From: Bacteroidales bacterium
Lineage (GTDB): Bacteria; Bacteroidota; Bacteroidia; Bacteroidales; UBA932
Reading direction: 5' to 3'
Assembly: GCA_015060455.1 (NCBI GenBank)
Contig: SUYM01000020.1
Coordinates: 1-60,821, forward strand
Length of the DNA: 60,821 bases
The stretch's first letter is position 1, and every line of letters starts with the position of its first letter. The position numbers and the translations under genes are program-made. The notes under the pieces were generated by a model that was given only the letters and a program-made list of their open reading frames with translations, was not told where the DNA came from and searched no databases. This document shows, piece by piece, positions 17,363-25,244 of this stretch.

Positions 17363-19525
17363 ATGACTTTTCGTTCATCTATACATAGGTTGTTGGTCTT
17401 TTCCATCTTGCTCATTCTCGCTGTCCGATCATCACAGGGAGAACTTTGGGCTGCTGCATGGACAGACAGAGCGATTACTTCACTTCCGACATCAGGCACA
17501 TGGGAGGCCGGAACGCTTTCGCAAGACGTTACGGTTACGCTTACGGGAGGTGTTACGCTTACGGGTACGATTGTTATCCCTGATGGAAAGACCCTGACAA
17601 TTAAAATTGACAATAATGATGTTGTCAGGGTTATCAAGGCGGCGCTTAAAGATGAATTTTCAGCCACAGGTTTCGAGGTTAATTCATCTGGTGCGATAGG
17701 AGCATGTATGTTCAAGGTCTGCTCCGGTGGCACTCTGAAAATTGTTGGACCCACCGGAACCTATAATGGATCGGATGCCTATCTTGGTATTAAAGGTTGT
17801 CCTCAGACATATAATACCGAATACACGGAAATAAATGGCAGCAAGAATTACCTTACCGGTCTGTCCCATGATGACGAAGCGGACTTTGTAAACTTTACCG
17901 GTGGTCTCATATCAACAGCCGGCACTGTAGAATTGAGCAGAACCCGACTTTATGATTCGAAATCAACAGGCCATGCTGCTGCCCTTATGATTGCAGAGCG
18001 ACGCTCTAACATAAACGAGAACGAGATTACCTCTTATGGGCCTACTACCTTGACAGATTGCTGGATCAACCGCTGTAAGTCCAATTACGGTGCTGCTGTC
18101 ATGATCCCGAATCAGGAGGGTGTTGAAACCACTCCCGAGGCTTGTATGGTGAAGTTGAAAAACACTAAAATTTATCTCAATCTTGCTTTGCAGAACAACG
18201 ATTCCGCTACATCAGCCGGAGTTATCCGCAGTTATGGCAATGCCCGCGCAGTGTTGAATATCATCGGCTGTGATATATATCAGAATTCATCTCCCACCGG
18301 TGATGGCGGAGCCATTTATTGGAATGGTCATGGAGCAGATGGTACAGAATTGAGACTCAACACATCCAAAATACGTCAGAACTATGCCGGCAGGGACGCA
18401 GGCGGACTGGCTATCGAGGGCGGTTTCCAGTTCCTGGGTGGAAGTTCTGATATTTACGATAACGTTTGTGAAGCAAATGGTGGAGGCTTCAGAATCAAAT
18501 CCTACAACGCAGCAGTGGAGTCAAACGGGCATATTACCATAAATTTCAATGGTTATGCCAATATTCACGACAACAGGGCCGCGAACGGAGGCGGAGTTTC
18601 TGTCCAGATGGCTTCTTCTTCTCTTACCGAGGGCGAGTCAAGTTATACGATACAGGTATATCATGATGCCAGCATCAAAGATAATGTGGCGACTTCCGGT
18701 AATGGCGGCGGCATTTATTTCAATAGTTCATTGAACAAGAATATCCCCGTAACCTTCACTATATCTGAGCGAACCGACAATGGCGTGCGGCATGTACCTC
18801 AGATTACAGGAAATCATGCGGACTCTGGTAATGGCGGAGGAGTTTATTATGAGATTACAGAATCGGCCCGCAAGGATATTCATTCGATTTTCCTCAACGG
18901 AGGTAACATATCGGGTAATTATGCAATATATGGTGCCGGAGTGTATTCGGTCGGAGGAGATGTCAACTGTTCGGAGAATGTCAATGGTGTTTCGATGTCT
19001 GGCAACATAGCGTCTGTCGATGGTGGTGCATTGTTCCTTGAAGGTGGTTCATTGACGATGAATTCCGGAGATCTCAGCAGTAATACGGCCACATCAAATG
19101 GTGGCGGACTTTATATCGGGTCAGGCGGTTTTCTTACTATGAACTCCGGAACGGTCAGCGGCAACACAGCGACTGTTGATGGTGGAGGTGTCTATATCGC
19201 GTCCGACGGTTCCCTCACTATGAATGGATCTACGATTACCAGTAATACTTCGGGTGGAAATGGCGGTGGAATATATCTGGATACCCCTCGTAGTTTTATA
19301 ATGAATGCCGGAGAAGTTTCTGGTAATAGCGCGGGAATTGATAAAAAAGGTGGTGGCATTTGTTGTGTCGCATCTACGCAGGAGTCAGAGAGTACAAACT
19401 CCGTCGTCTTGAATGGTGGACTCATCATCGGGAATGAGGCAAAATATGGCGGTGGGATATATCTGTCCAAGCGCAATGTTTTGTGCCAGACAGGATCAGA
19501 TGGAAGTCGTTACTATTTCGAATAA
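17363..19525 (+). CDS. Beta-helix surface adhesin-like protein, 5' part (frameshifted)
   Basis: The first 720 codons of a giant repetitive surface protein. A signal peptide (about 1-30) has no lipobox. From about 180 on there are many repeats of 20-30 residues built on GGGIY, SGNTA and LTMNSG motifs, typical of right-handed beta-helix or polymorphic-membrane-protein-like adhesins. The frame ends at a TAA inside a repeat (KRNVLCQTGSD). The next frame continues the same pattern without loss (VVTISNNTAAAWGGGVF), so one gene of about 1,375 codons (17363-21491) has a frameshift between about 19478 and 19515. It is last in the fimbrial operon. Confidence 0.75.
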   Translation: MTFRSSIHRLLVFSILLILAVRSSQGELWAAAWTDRAITSLPTSGTWEAGTLSQDVTVTLTGGVTLTGTIVIPDGKTLTIKIDNNDVVRVIKAALKDEFSATGFEVNSSGAIGACMFKVCSGGTLKIVGPTGTYNGSDAYLGIKGCPQTYNTEYTEINGSKNYLTGLSHDDEADFVNFTGGLISTAGTVELSRTRLYDSKSTGHAAALMIAERRSNINENEITSYGPTTLTDCWINRCKSNYGAAVMIPNQEGVETTPEACMVKLKNTKIYLNLALQNNDSATSAGVIRSYGNARAVLNIIGCDIYQNSSPTGDGGAIYWNGHGADGTELRLNTSKIRQNYAGRDAGGLAIEGGFQFLGGSSDIYDNVCEANGGGFRIKSYNAAVESNGHITINFNGYANIHDNRAANGGGVSVQMASSSLTEGESSYTIQVYHDASIKDNVATSGNGGGIYFNSSLNKNIPVTFTISERTDNGVRHVPQITGNHADSGNGGGVYYEITESARKDIHSIFLNGGNISGNYAIYGAGVYSVGGDVNCSENVNGVSMSGNIASVDGGALFLEGGSLTMNSGDLSSNTATSNGGGLYIGSGGFLTMNSGTVSGNTATVDGGGVYIASDGSLTMNGSTITSNTSGGNGGGIYLDTPRSFIMNAGEVSGNSAGIDKKGGGICCVASTQESESTNSVVLNGGLIIGNEAKYGGGIYLSKRNVLCQTGSDGSRYYFE

Positions 19526-21491
19526 TACTGCGGCTGCCTGGGGTGGAGGCGTATTTGTAGATCTGAGAAGCCGTTTTACTATGCACGCAGGTACTTTGTC
19601 TGAAAATTCTGCTATCACGGCTCAAGATGAAAGCAACGGTGGCAAAGGTGGCGGATGTTATGTCCGAGGTGGACATGTGTTTCTGAAACAGTGCACTGTT
19701 ACGGAAAACAATGCGGATAGAGTTGGCGCAGGCTTATATGCTGTTGATGAAAACAGTGTACCCGCCTATATGACTGTCTCGGATAATTGCGTTATCAGCA
19801 AGAATAGGGCAGTGATGAGTGGTGGTGGATTTTTCGTGGCCAGAGGCAGCATTGTGAGCATGGAAAAAGGTACGGTATCTGAAAATGTTTGCAGTACCCA
19901 TTATGGCGGAGGTGTCTGCATCTCTTCTGGAACTTTTTCCTTCACAGGAGGTTCCATCTTGAATAATACCGGAAACCGTGGTGGCGGTATAGGTGTCATT
20001 GCCGGTACTTGTACAGTTTCCGATGGTGTGATATCAGATAATGCTGCAAAAGTACTTCAAGGATATGCAATTGAAGGTGGTCGTGGCGGAGGTATTTTTG
20101 TCGGTTATGATGAAACGTCAAAGAACTACGGTAAGTTGATCATGGAAGGCGGTGTGATTTCAAATAATACTGCTGAGGCCGAGGGTGGTGGTCTGTATGC
20201 CTTCAATAACAGGACTACCACCAGTGAACAGATTGCTGCTCAGGGTGAACAGACAATAACAATATCCGGAGGTGATATTATAGGCAATACCTCTATCAAT
20301 GGAGGAGGCGTTTATACTAAATACAATATATTCAACTTTATTGATGGAAATATATCAAGTAATGTTTCCGCAGGTCGTGGAGGAGGATTGTCTGCCCTTG
20401 ACGCCGTTGTTGACATAGATGGAGGAAACATCACATCAAACAAGGCACTTAATGGAGGTGGCGTATATATAGATACAGGAACAGGTATGACTTTCGGTAA
20501 TGGTACCATCATCGGAAATCAGGCTTTGGTCAATGTTACGGCAAATGGAACCAATACGGTAACCTTTACAACTGCCAAGGGTGTCGCCTCGGATCTCTTA
20601 GGCGTCGGTGGTGGTGTCTTTGTGGGCAATGGAGCCTCTGAAAAGAAAACCGCTCTTTCTTTTGACGGTACAGGTGATTTCGGACTTTATAACAATGTGG
20701 CGGAGATTGCTGCGGACGATATCTATGCCAACGGCAGTTACACGACTGTGACCCTGCCGTATGTGGGTGGTATGGATATGTCCGGATATAATGCCACGAC
20801 TTCCGAACTCTACTGGGTGGAGGATTATATGACAGGAGATACAAAATATAACGAGGGTACGAATATCGCTCCTTCCGGATATTCAGCGGTGAGGTATCGT
20901 GATGCTGTCGCCGCTCAGAGCACTGTTTATATTGTACCTGCGCAGCAGGGAGGAACGACCTACACCGATAAGTTTATGGCCTTGTCTCTCGGACACGAGA
21001 TTATCTATGTTACTCTTGTGAGAAGCGGTCTGATCAAGGGTGAAAATGCACTATATCGCGTTTATCGCTGGGATAACAACCAGACGCCGGGTGATGAGTC
21101 CGATGATACGTGGAAGGTCTATTCGGAACTGATGGTTTACGGTCCGGAGGATGCTACAACGGAAAATGCCTCAACAAAGTCGTCGAGCCGCAGGATTGCC
21201 CTCTTCTCCGGCAAGTGGAAGGTCGAGGAGATAGGCTGGGCATGGACTTATCAGCATGACAATGTGATTGAAAAGGAGATTACCGGTTCATCATCGGCAC
21301 AGGAAAAATCATTCGTGTTCGCCGGTGGCAAGTATCCGTCAACAGACGATAAATATATGAGTCCGCAGCATTATGCCGAATCAGTGGTTACAAATGATTT
21401 CTCTGCTGGAACTTCTGTTACGAACAAGGCTGCGCCTGCTTCCTCAAATTCCTTCGAGACAATATCTTCGCAGAATGGTGTGAGTTGGTAG
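19413..21491 (+). CDS. Beta-helix surface adhesin-like protein, 3' part (frameshifted)
   Basis: Continuation of the upstream adhesin in the +1 frame; the authentic sequence starts around 19500, not at the first ATG (19413), whose initial 30 residues are out-of-frame readings of the 5' part. Repeats GGGxY and SxNxA run to about 20650. They are followed by a roughly 270-residue non-repetitive C-terminal region (from LSFDGTGDFGLYNN) with Trp-containing strands. I see no canonical type IX secretion C-terminal domain. Without the 5' part it has no signal peptide, so it would be inactive unless the shift is corrected or the sequence is wrong. Confidence 0.72.
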   Translation: MVDSSSGMRQNMAVGYICPSAMFCARQDQMEVVTISNNTAAAWGGGVFVDLRSRFTMHAGTLSENSAITAQDESNGGKGGGCYVRGGHVFLKQCTVTENNADRVGAGLYAVDENSVPAYMTVSDNCVISKNRAVMSGGGFFVARGSIVSMEKGTVSENVCSTHYGGGVCISSGTFSFTGGSILNNTGNRGGGIGVIAGTCTVSDGVISDNAAKVLQGYAIEGGRGGGIFVGYDETSKNYGKLIMEGGVISNNTAEAEGGGLYAFNNRTTTSEQIAAQGEQTITISGGDIIGNTSINGGGVYTKYNIFNFIDGNISSNVSAGRGGGLSALDAVVDIDGGNITSNKALNGGGVYIDTGTGMTFGNGTIIGNQALVNVTANGTNTVTFTTAKGVASDLLGVGGGVFVGNGASEKKTALSFDGTGDFGLYNNVAEIAADDIYANGSYTTVTLPYVGGMDMSGYNATTSELYWVEDYMTGDTKYNEGTNIAPSGYSAVRYRDAVAAQSTVYIVPAQQGGTTYTDKFMALSLGHEIIYVTLVRSGLIKGENALYRVYRWDNNQTPGDESDDTWKVYSELMVYGPEDATTENASTKSSSRRIALFSGKWKVEEIGWAWTYQHDNVIEKEITGSSSAQEKSFVFAGGKYPSTDDKYMSPQHYAESVVTNDFSAGTSVTNKAAPASSNSFETISSQNGVSW

Positions 21492-21510
21492 TGGCAGTAA
21501 GATTGATATG

Positions 21511-21548
21511 AAAAAGGTGGGAAACCTAATCAAGTTTCCCACCTTTTT
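21511..21548. terminator. Bidirectional terminator between the adhesin and rng
   Basis: AAAAAGGTGGGAAAC (21511-21525) is perfectly complementary to GTTTCCCACCTTTTT (21534-21548). A-run and T-run flanks allow termination on both strands. The rng stop codon lies in the loop side of the stem. Confidence 0.92.
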
Positions 21549-23082
21549 CATCGTAAAATTCATTTTGCAGGACTGTGAAGTCTGTGACCTCTACAAGTCG
21601 GATCTTGCATCTGTACTTCTTCTGCCAGCGTTTCAGTATCGAACTGAACAGGCCTCGTGTCAGGTAGGATCCCAGAATCGGGCTGACTTTCAGCGTCAGG
21701 TCGGTCATCTTCTTTTCTGTCGCATAGTAGGACAGTCTTCTTTCGATGGCCTCGTCGATGATGACACTTGACTGTATCTTTCCTGTGCCGTTGCAGACCG
21801 GACATACCTCCTGAGTGTTGATCTCGGTTGCCGGGCGGACTCTCTGACGGGTGATCTGCATCAGTCCGAACTTGGTGAGCGGCAGCACGTTGTGCTTTGC
21901 CCTGTCTGTCGCCATCAGGTCTGTCATGAGTTTGTAGAGGGCGTTGCGGTGCTCGTTTGATTCCATGTCTATGAAATCGACGATGACGATGCCTCCCATG
22001 TCTCTGAGCCTGATCTGGCGTGCAATCTCTTCGGCTGCATAACAGTTGATGTCAAATGTGTTCTGCTCCTGTTCCTTGTTCTTGGAACGTGTTCCGGAGT
22101 TGACATCGATCACGTGGAGAGCCTCTGTGTGCTCTATGACAAGGTATGCTCCCTGTTTGATAGGGACGACCTTTCCGAATGAACTCTTAATCTGTCTCGT
22201 TACTTCGAAGTGGTCAAAGATCGGTGTCTTGTCCTTATAGAGTTTGACAATCTTTTCCTGCTCCGGTGAGATCAGAGAGATGTACTTGCGGATTTCCTCG
22301 CAGATGTTCTCGTTGTTCACATAGATGTTGGTGAACGAGTCGTTGAGAAGGTCCCGGAGGATGGTCGTTGTCTTGCTGTATTCAGTGAACAGCAGTTGTA
22401 CACCCTTGTTCCTGGCCAATTGCTTCCAAGAGTTCTCCCATTTCTCTATCAGGGACATCAGTTCTGCGTCAAGCACTGCGGCGTTCTTGCCTTCGGCTGC
22501 TGTGCGGATGATGACTCCGTAGTTTTTCGGGAGTATGCTCTTTACAAGTGTCTCTAATCGTCTTTTCTCCTCTCGCGAGGTGATTTTCTGGGATATGCTC
22601 ACCTTCTCGGCGAAGGGAAGCAGTACAATGTTCCGTCCTGCCAATGAAATTTCTGCAGTCAGTCGTGAACCTTTTGTGGATATCGGCTCCTTTACGATCT
22701 GGACTATGATCATCTGCCCGGGAGTGAGCACGTCTTCAATGCGGCCTTCCTTTGCAAGGATATGGTCCGGCTTGATGTGCTTGTATATCCCCTTGGCATC
22801 TGTGTTGGGATTGAGTCTCTTGACAAATTCGTCAAATGCCTCGAAATACAGTCCCAGGTCAAGATAATGGATGAAAGCCTCTTTCTCGTCTCCGATATCG
22901 ACAAAAGCAGCGTTGAGGGACGGAAGAATCTTCTTCACTTTTCCGAGGTGGACATCACCCACTGAAAAGTTGTTCCCCTGGCTGGACTCCTTGTTCAACT
23001 CGATGAGTCTGTGATTTTCCATCAGCGCTATCGAGACTTCTGTCGGGTTTACATCGACAATCAGGTCTTTTACGGACTCCAT
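21526..23082 (-). CDS. rng: Ribonuclease G (Rne/Rng family)
   Basis: Endoribonuclease involved in rRNA maturation and mRNA turnover; 518 residues, the family size for RNase G. It has an N-terminal S1-like segment (VHLGKVKKILPSLNAAFVDIG), the catalytic region GGIVIVDFIDM with the metal-binding aspartates, and the zinc-link motif CPVCNGTGKI. The start at 23082 (MESVKDLIVDV) fits family N-termini; the frame is open 15 codons further up, into a repeat. The leader contains a 44-bp triple repeat. It ends in the bidirectional terminator. Confidence 0.93.
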   Translation of the reverse strand: MESVKDLIVDVNPTEVSIALMENHRLIELNKESSQGNNFSVGDVHLGKVKKILPSLNAAFVDIGDEKEAFIHYLDLGLYFEAFDEFVKRLNPNTDAKGIYKHIKPDHILAKEGRIEDVLTPGQMIIVQIVKEPISTKGSRLTAEISLAGRNIVLLPFAEKVSISQKITSREEKRRLETLVKSILPKNYGVIIRTAAEGKNAAVLDAELMSLIEKWENSWKQLARNKGVQLLFTEYSKTTTILRDLLNDSFTNIYVNNENICEEIRKYISLISPEQEKIVKLYKDKTPIFDHFEVTRQIKSSFGKVVPIKQGAYLVIEHTEALHVIDVNSGTRSKNKEQEQNTFDINCYAAEEIARQIRLRDMGGIVIVDFIDMESNEHRNALYKLMTDLMATDRAKHNVLPLTKFGLMQITRQRVRPATEINTQEVCPVCNGTGKIQSSVIIDEAIERRLSYYATEKKMTDLTLKVSPILGSYLTRGLFSSILKRWQKKYRCKIRLVEVTDFTVLQNEFYDEKGGKLD

Positions 23083-23107
23083 TGAAATTTTGTTTGGCTT
23101 TGTCACC

Positions 23108-23238
23108 AGGAAGTGCAGTGCTGTCATGCAGACGGCTTCCTCCTTTTTGTCAGGAAGTGCGGTACTGTCATGCAGACGGCTTCCTCCTTTTTGTCAGGAA
23201 GTGCGGTACTGTCATGCAGACGGCTTCCTCCTTGTGAC
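23108..23238. repeat. 44-bp tandem repeat, three copies, upstream of rng
   Basis: Units start at 23108, 23152 and 23196. Each holds AGGAAGTGCGGTACTGTCAT and CAGACGGCTTCCTCC, so GGAAG and CTTCC can pair. The copies differ by only a few bases, indicating recent duplication. The array lies 26 bp upstream of the rng start. Confidence 0.85.
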
Positions 23239-23246
23239 ATTGGGCG

Positions 23247-23288
23247 TTTTAATAAATAAAGAGACCGACCATCCGGCCGGCCTCTCTT
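23247..23288 (-). terminator. Terminator of the small basic protein gene
   Basis: On the minus strand AAGAGAGGCCGGC pairs imperfectly with GTCGGTCTCTTT and runs into TTTATTTATT. It lies 36 bp beyond the stop of the 30-residue protein gene. Confidence 0.75.
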
Positions 23289-23323
23289 AGCGGACTGCTA
23301 AAATGGCAGACACATGCGGAAAA

Positions 23324-23416
23324 TTACTTTCTCTTCTTGTGTCTGTTCTTACGAAGACGCTTCTTGCGCTTGTGAGTAGCCATTTTATGCCTCTTATGCT
23401 TCTTTCCGTTTGGCAT
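23324..23416 (-). CDS. 30-residue highly basic small protein (MPNGKK family)
   Basis: The minus strand encodes MPNGKKHKRHKMATHKRKKR and ten further residues ending NRHKKRK, 30 in all, more than half Lys/Arg/His. I recognise near-identical short proteins encoded beside HU in many Bacteroidota; their function is not established, and ribosome or nucleic-acid binding is a guess from composition. It lies 25 bp downstream of HU and shares its strand, so the two are probably co-transcribed. Confidence 0.85.
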   Translation of the reverse strand: MPNGKKHKRHKMATHKRKKRLRKNRHKKRK

Positions 23417-23441
23417 AATGTTTTGATTTATAGAGTTATAC

Positions 23442-23714
23442 TTATTTTACTTTTGCTGAGAATTCCTTTGCAGGCTTGAATGCAGGGATGTTGTGAGCAG
23501 GAATTGTCATAGTTGTGTTTGCTGTGATGTTTCTTGCTGCCTTCTCTGCTCTGTGCTTGATGATGAAACTGCCGAATCCGCGGAGATAAACCGGGTTACC
23601 CTTTGCAAGTGAACCCTTCACGCTCTCCATGAAACCCTCTACAACAGCAGATACTGTTGTCTTCTCAATGCCAGTTGCTTTTGCAACTTCATTTACGATT
23701 TCTGCCTTTGTCAT
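23442..23714 (-). CDS. HU family DNA-binding protein
   Basis: A 90-residue nucleoid protein that binds and bends DNA as a dimer. The N-terminal helices MTKAEIVNEVAKATG, the VYLRGFGSF turn and the NIPAFKPAKEF end are all diagnostic of HU/IHF. The start is unambiguous. A strong consensus promoter lies 46 bp upstream. Confidence 0.95.
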   Translation of the reverse strand: MTKAEIVNEVAKATGIEKTTVSAVVEGFMESVKGSLAKGNPVYLRGFGSFIIKHRAEKAARNITANTTMTIPAHNIPAFKPAKEFSAKVK

Positions 23715-23759
23715 AATCTATTTTTCTTTAATTCGTTAATTATTATCGATATAGGAGCG

Positions 23760-23791
23760 CAAAGGTAAATTTATTTTTTCAATCTGCCAAA
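23760..23791 (-). promoter_or_regulatory. Promoter of the HU gene
   Basis: On the minus strand TTTG (23791-23788), 20 bp, TACCTTTG (23767-23760): a full match to the Bacteroidota consensus. Confidence 0.85.
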
Positions 23792-23842
23792 AATATTTAT
23801 TTGTTTTTTCATGTTATCCGCAAAGGGTGCAGTGATTTCTGA

Positions 23843-23882
23843 ACGACCGTGACAAAAATCTGCCTGGTTTTGTCACGGTCGT
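23843..23882. repeat. 15-bp perfect inverted repeat of the GTGACAAAA family
   Basis: ACGACCGTGACAAAA and TTTTGTCACGGTCGT enclose ten bases. A half-copy (TTTTTGTCACGGTCGTCC) follows near 23940 and a related hairpin is at 60003-60033. Between the first two, TGCCGTTTT(C/T)GAGG occurs twice. Confidence 0.85.
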
Positions 23883-24025
23883 GCCGTTTTCGAGGCTGAA
23901 ATGCCGTTTTTGAGGACCTTCGTTACAATTTTCGCTGATTTTTTGTCACGGTCGTCCGGTGGGGTGTGTTGTGCGGAGACCAGAGATGTTACAGGCCTCT
24001 CATTGTGTTGGCTGGTCGGCAGTGT

Positions 24026-24198
24026 TTTTTGCGGAGACATGGAATGGGGTATTTTGTAATATATTGATTATCAGTGGCGTGTGAAAAGAGAGTGTCACAG
24101 GTCCCCTGTTTTAGGGGTATAGCGGTGACACCGCTGTTTTGTATATGCCTGATGGTCTGCGAGTTACAAATATGCCCCGTTCCATGTCTCCGCAAAAA
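24026..24198. mobile_element. MITE-like element with 34-35-bp inverted ends
   Basis: The left end (24026-24059, TTTTTGCGGAGACATGGAA...) is the reverse complement of the right end (24164-24198) apart from a few mismatches and a one-base gap. The 104-bp interior has no gene but carries a near-palindrome AGCGGTGACACCGCT (24121-24135). The size and ends fit a non-autonomous transposable element; I see no target-site duplication and no related transposase in the window, so the assignment is tentative. Confidence 0.5.
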
Positions 24199-24390
24199 TG
24201 CAGGTGCTGCTGTGCGGGATTTGTGATGCAGGTGCTGTCGCGCGGGATGTGTGATGCAGATGACACCAGCGCAGCACCGCAGGCGGAACAAATGATCTCC
24301 GCCTTCTCAAAGCAGGTTCGCGAGCGATACCTGAGGGGCTCGCTCGCCTGCTTCGTGCCGGGTCCGGAGGGCGCACATCAATTTTGCTTG
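24199..24390. other. Non-coding stretch with short direct repeats
   Basis: No credible gene. GTGATGCAG occurs with GGTGCTG and GCGGGAT(T/G)TGTGATGCA in near-duplicate between 24200 and 24262. Open frames here have repeat-like or skewed composition. Confidence 0.5.
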
Positions 24391-24529
24391 CTCCGTCCGT
24401 AATTTTGCCTATTTTACGGATGCAAGGCGGCAAAATGCTTGCTCCGTCCGTGATTAGGCCCGTTTTACGGATGCTAGGCAGCGAAATGCATGCTCCGTCC
24501 GTAATTTCGCCTGTTTTACGGACGGAGCA
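24391..24529. repeat. 51-bp palindromic repeat array, about 2.7 copies
   Basis: Units begin at 24391, 24442 and 24493 with the core CTCCGTCCGT...TTTTACGGA. The last unit is a nearly complete palindrome: TGCTCCGTCCGTAA (24491-24504) against TTACGGACGGAGCA (24516-24529). Core and period match the array at 6801-7036, while the tail of the unit (AAGGCGGCAAAATGC) differs. Confidence 0.85.
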
Positions 24530-24603
24530 GGTAGGAAGCGCGAACACTTTACAGCACTGATGACGGATAATCATTTGTTTTTTCATGTTATCCTTTTTAT
24601 CCC

Positions 24604-25098
24604 CTGTCATCCTGTTCGCCCCACCCTGTCACCCCATCGCGTTCCTGTCACAGATGCTTCACTGCGTTCAGCATGACATCGCGCCCACCCTGTCACCCCA
24701 TCGCGTTCCTGTCACAGATGCTTCACTACGTTCAGCATGACATCGCGCCCACCCTGTCATCCTGAGCGGAGCGTCAGCGCAGTCGAAGGATCTGTCACCC
24801 CATCGCGTTCCTGTCACAGATGCTTCACTACGTTCAGCATGACATCGCGCCCACCCTGTCATCCTGAGCGTCCCCCCTCTGTCATCCTGAGCGGAGCGTC
24901 AGCGCAGTCGAAGGATCTGTCACCCCATCGCGTTCCTGTCACAGATGCTTCACTACGTTCAGCATGACATCGCGCCCACCCTGTCATCCTGAGCGTCCCC
25001 CCTGTCATCCTGAGCGGAGCGTCAGCGCAGTCGAAGGATCTGTCTCCCCATCGCGTTCCTGTCACAGATGCTTCACTGCGTTCAGCATGACATCCCGT
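24604..25098. repeat. Composite dispersed-repeat array
   Basis: Two modules alternate. Module A is CTGTCACAGATGCTTCACT...TTCAGCATGACATCGC. Module B is TGTCATCCTGAGCGGAGCGTCAGCGCAGTCGAAGGATCTGTC, with truncated forms. Open frames reading HAERSEAS or SFDCADAPLRM in this stretch are translations of the repeats, not genes. The same modules occur singly or in arrays at 28384, 32806, 36970, 37500 and elsewhere. Confidence 0.9.
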
Positions 25099-25199
25099 CC
25101 ACGTTTCGGGCCTGTTTTCCGGATGAGGCATTCGGGTGGCAGATTCAGTGGCATAGAGATTGACCTTTATATATATGTATAGAAATTATGATAGTTATT

Positions 25200-25240
25200 C
25201 TGCCAAATTGGCAGATATATGCTGTTTTTGAGTAATTTTG
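25200..25240 (+). promoter_or_regulatory. lon promoter with palindromic operator
   Basis: A perfect 15-bp palindrome CTGCCAAATTGGCAG (25200-25214) overlaps the expected -33 position, and TAATTTTG (25233-25240) is a consensus -7 box. The box ends only 4 bp before the annotated ATG (25245). Confidence 0.65.
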
Positions 25241-25244
25241 TGAC

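Noticed and set aside
24604..25131. Open frames on both strands with HAERSEAS, SFDCADAPLRM or similar sequence (also 32662-33063).
   Set aside because: They are translations of tandem dispersed repeats whose unit length happens to keep a frame open; there are no independent start signals or domain content.
25208..25226. Sigma-54 promoter upstream of lon (TTGGCAGATATATGC).
   Set aside because: The distance between the GG and GC doublets is one base shorter than required, and a standard Bacteroidota -7 box is present.
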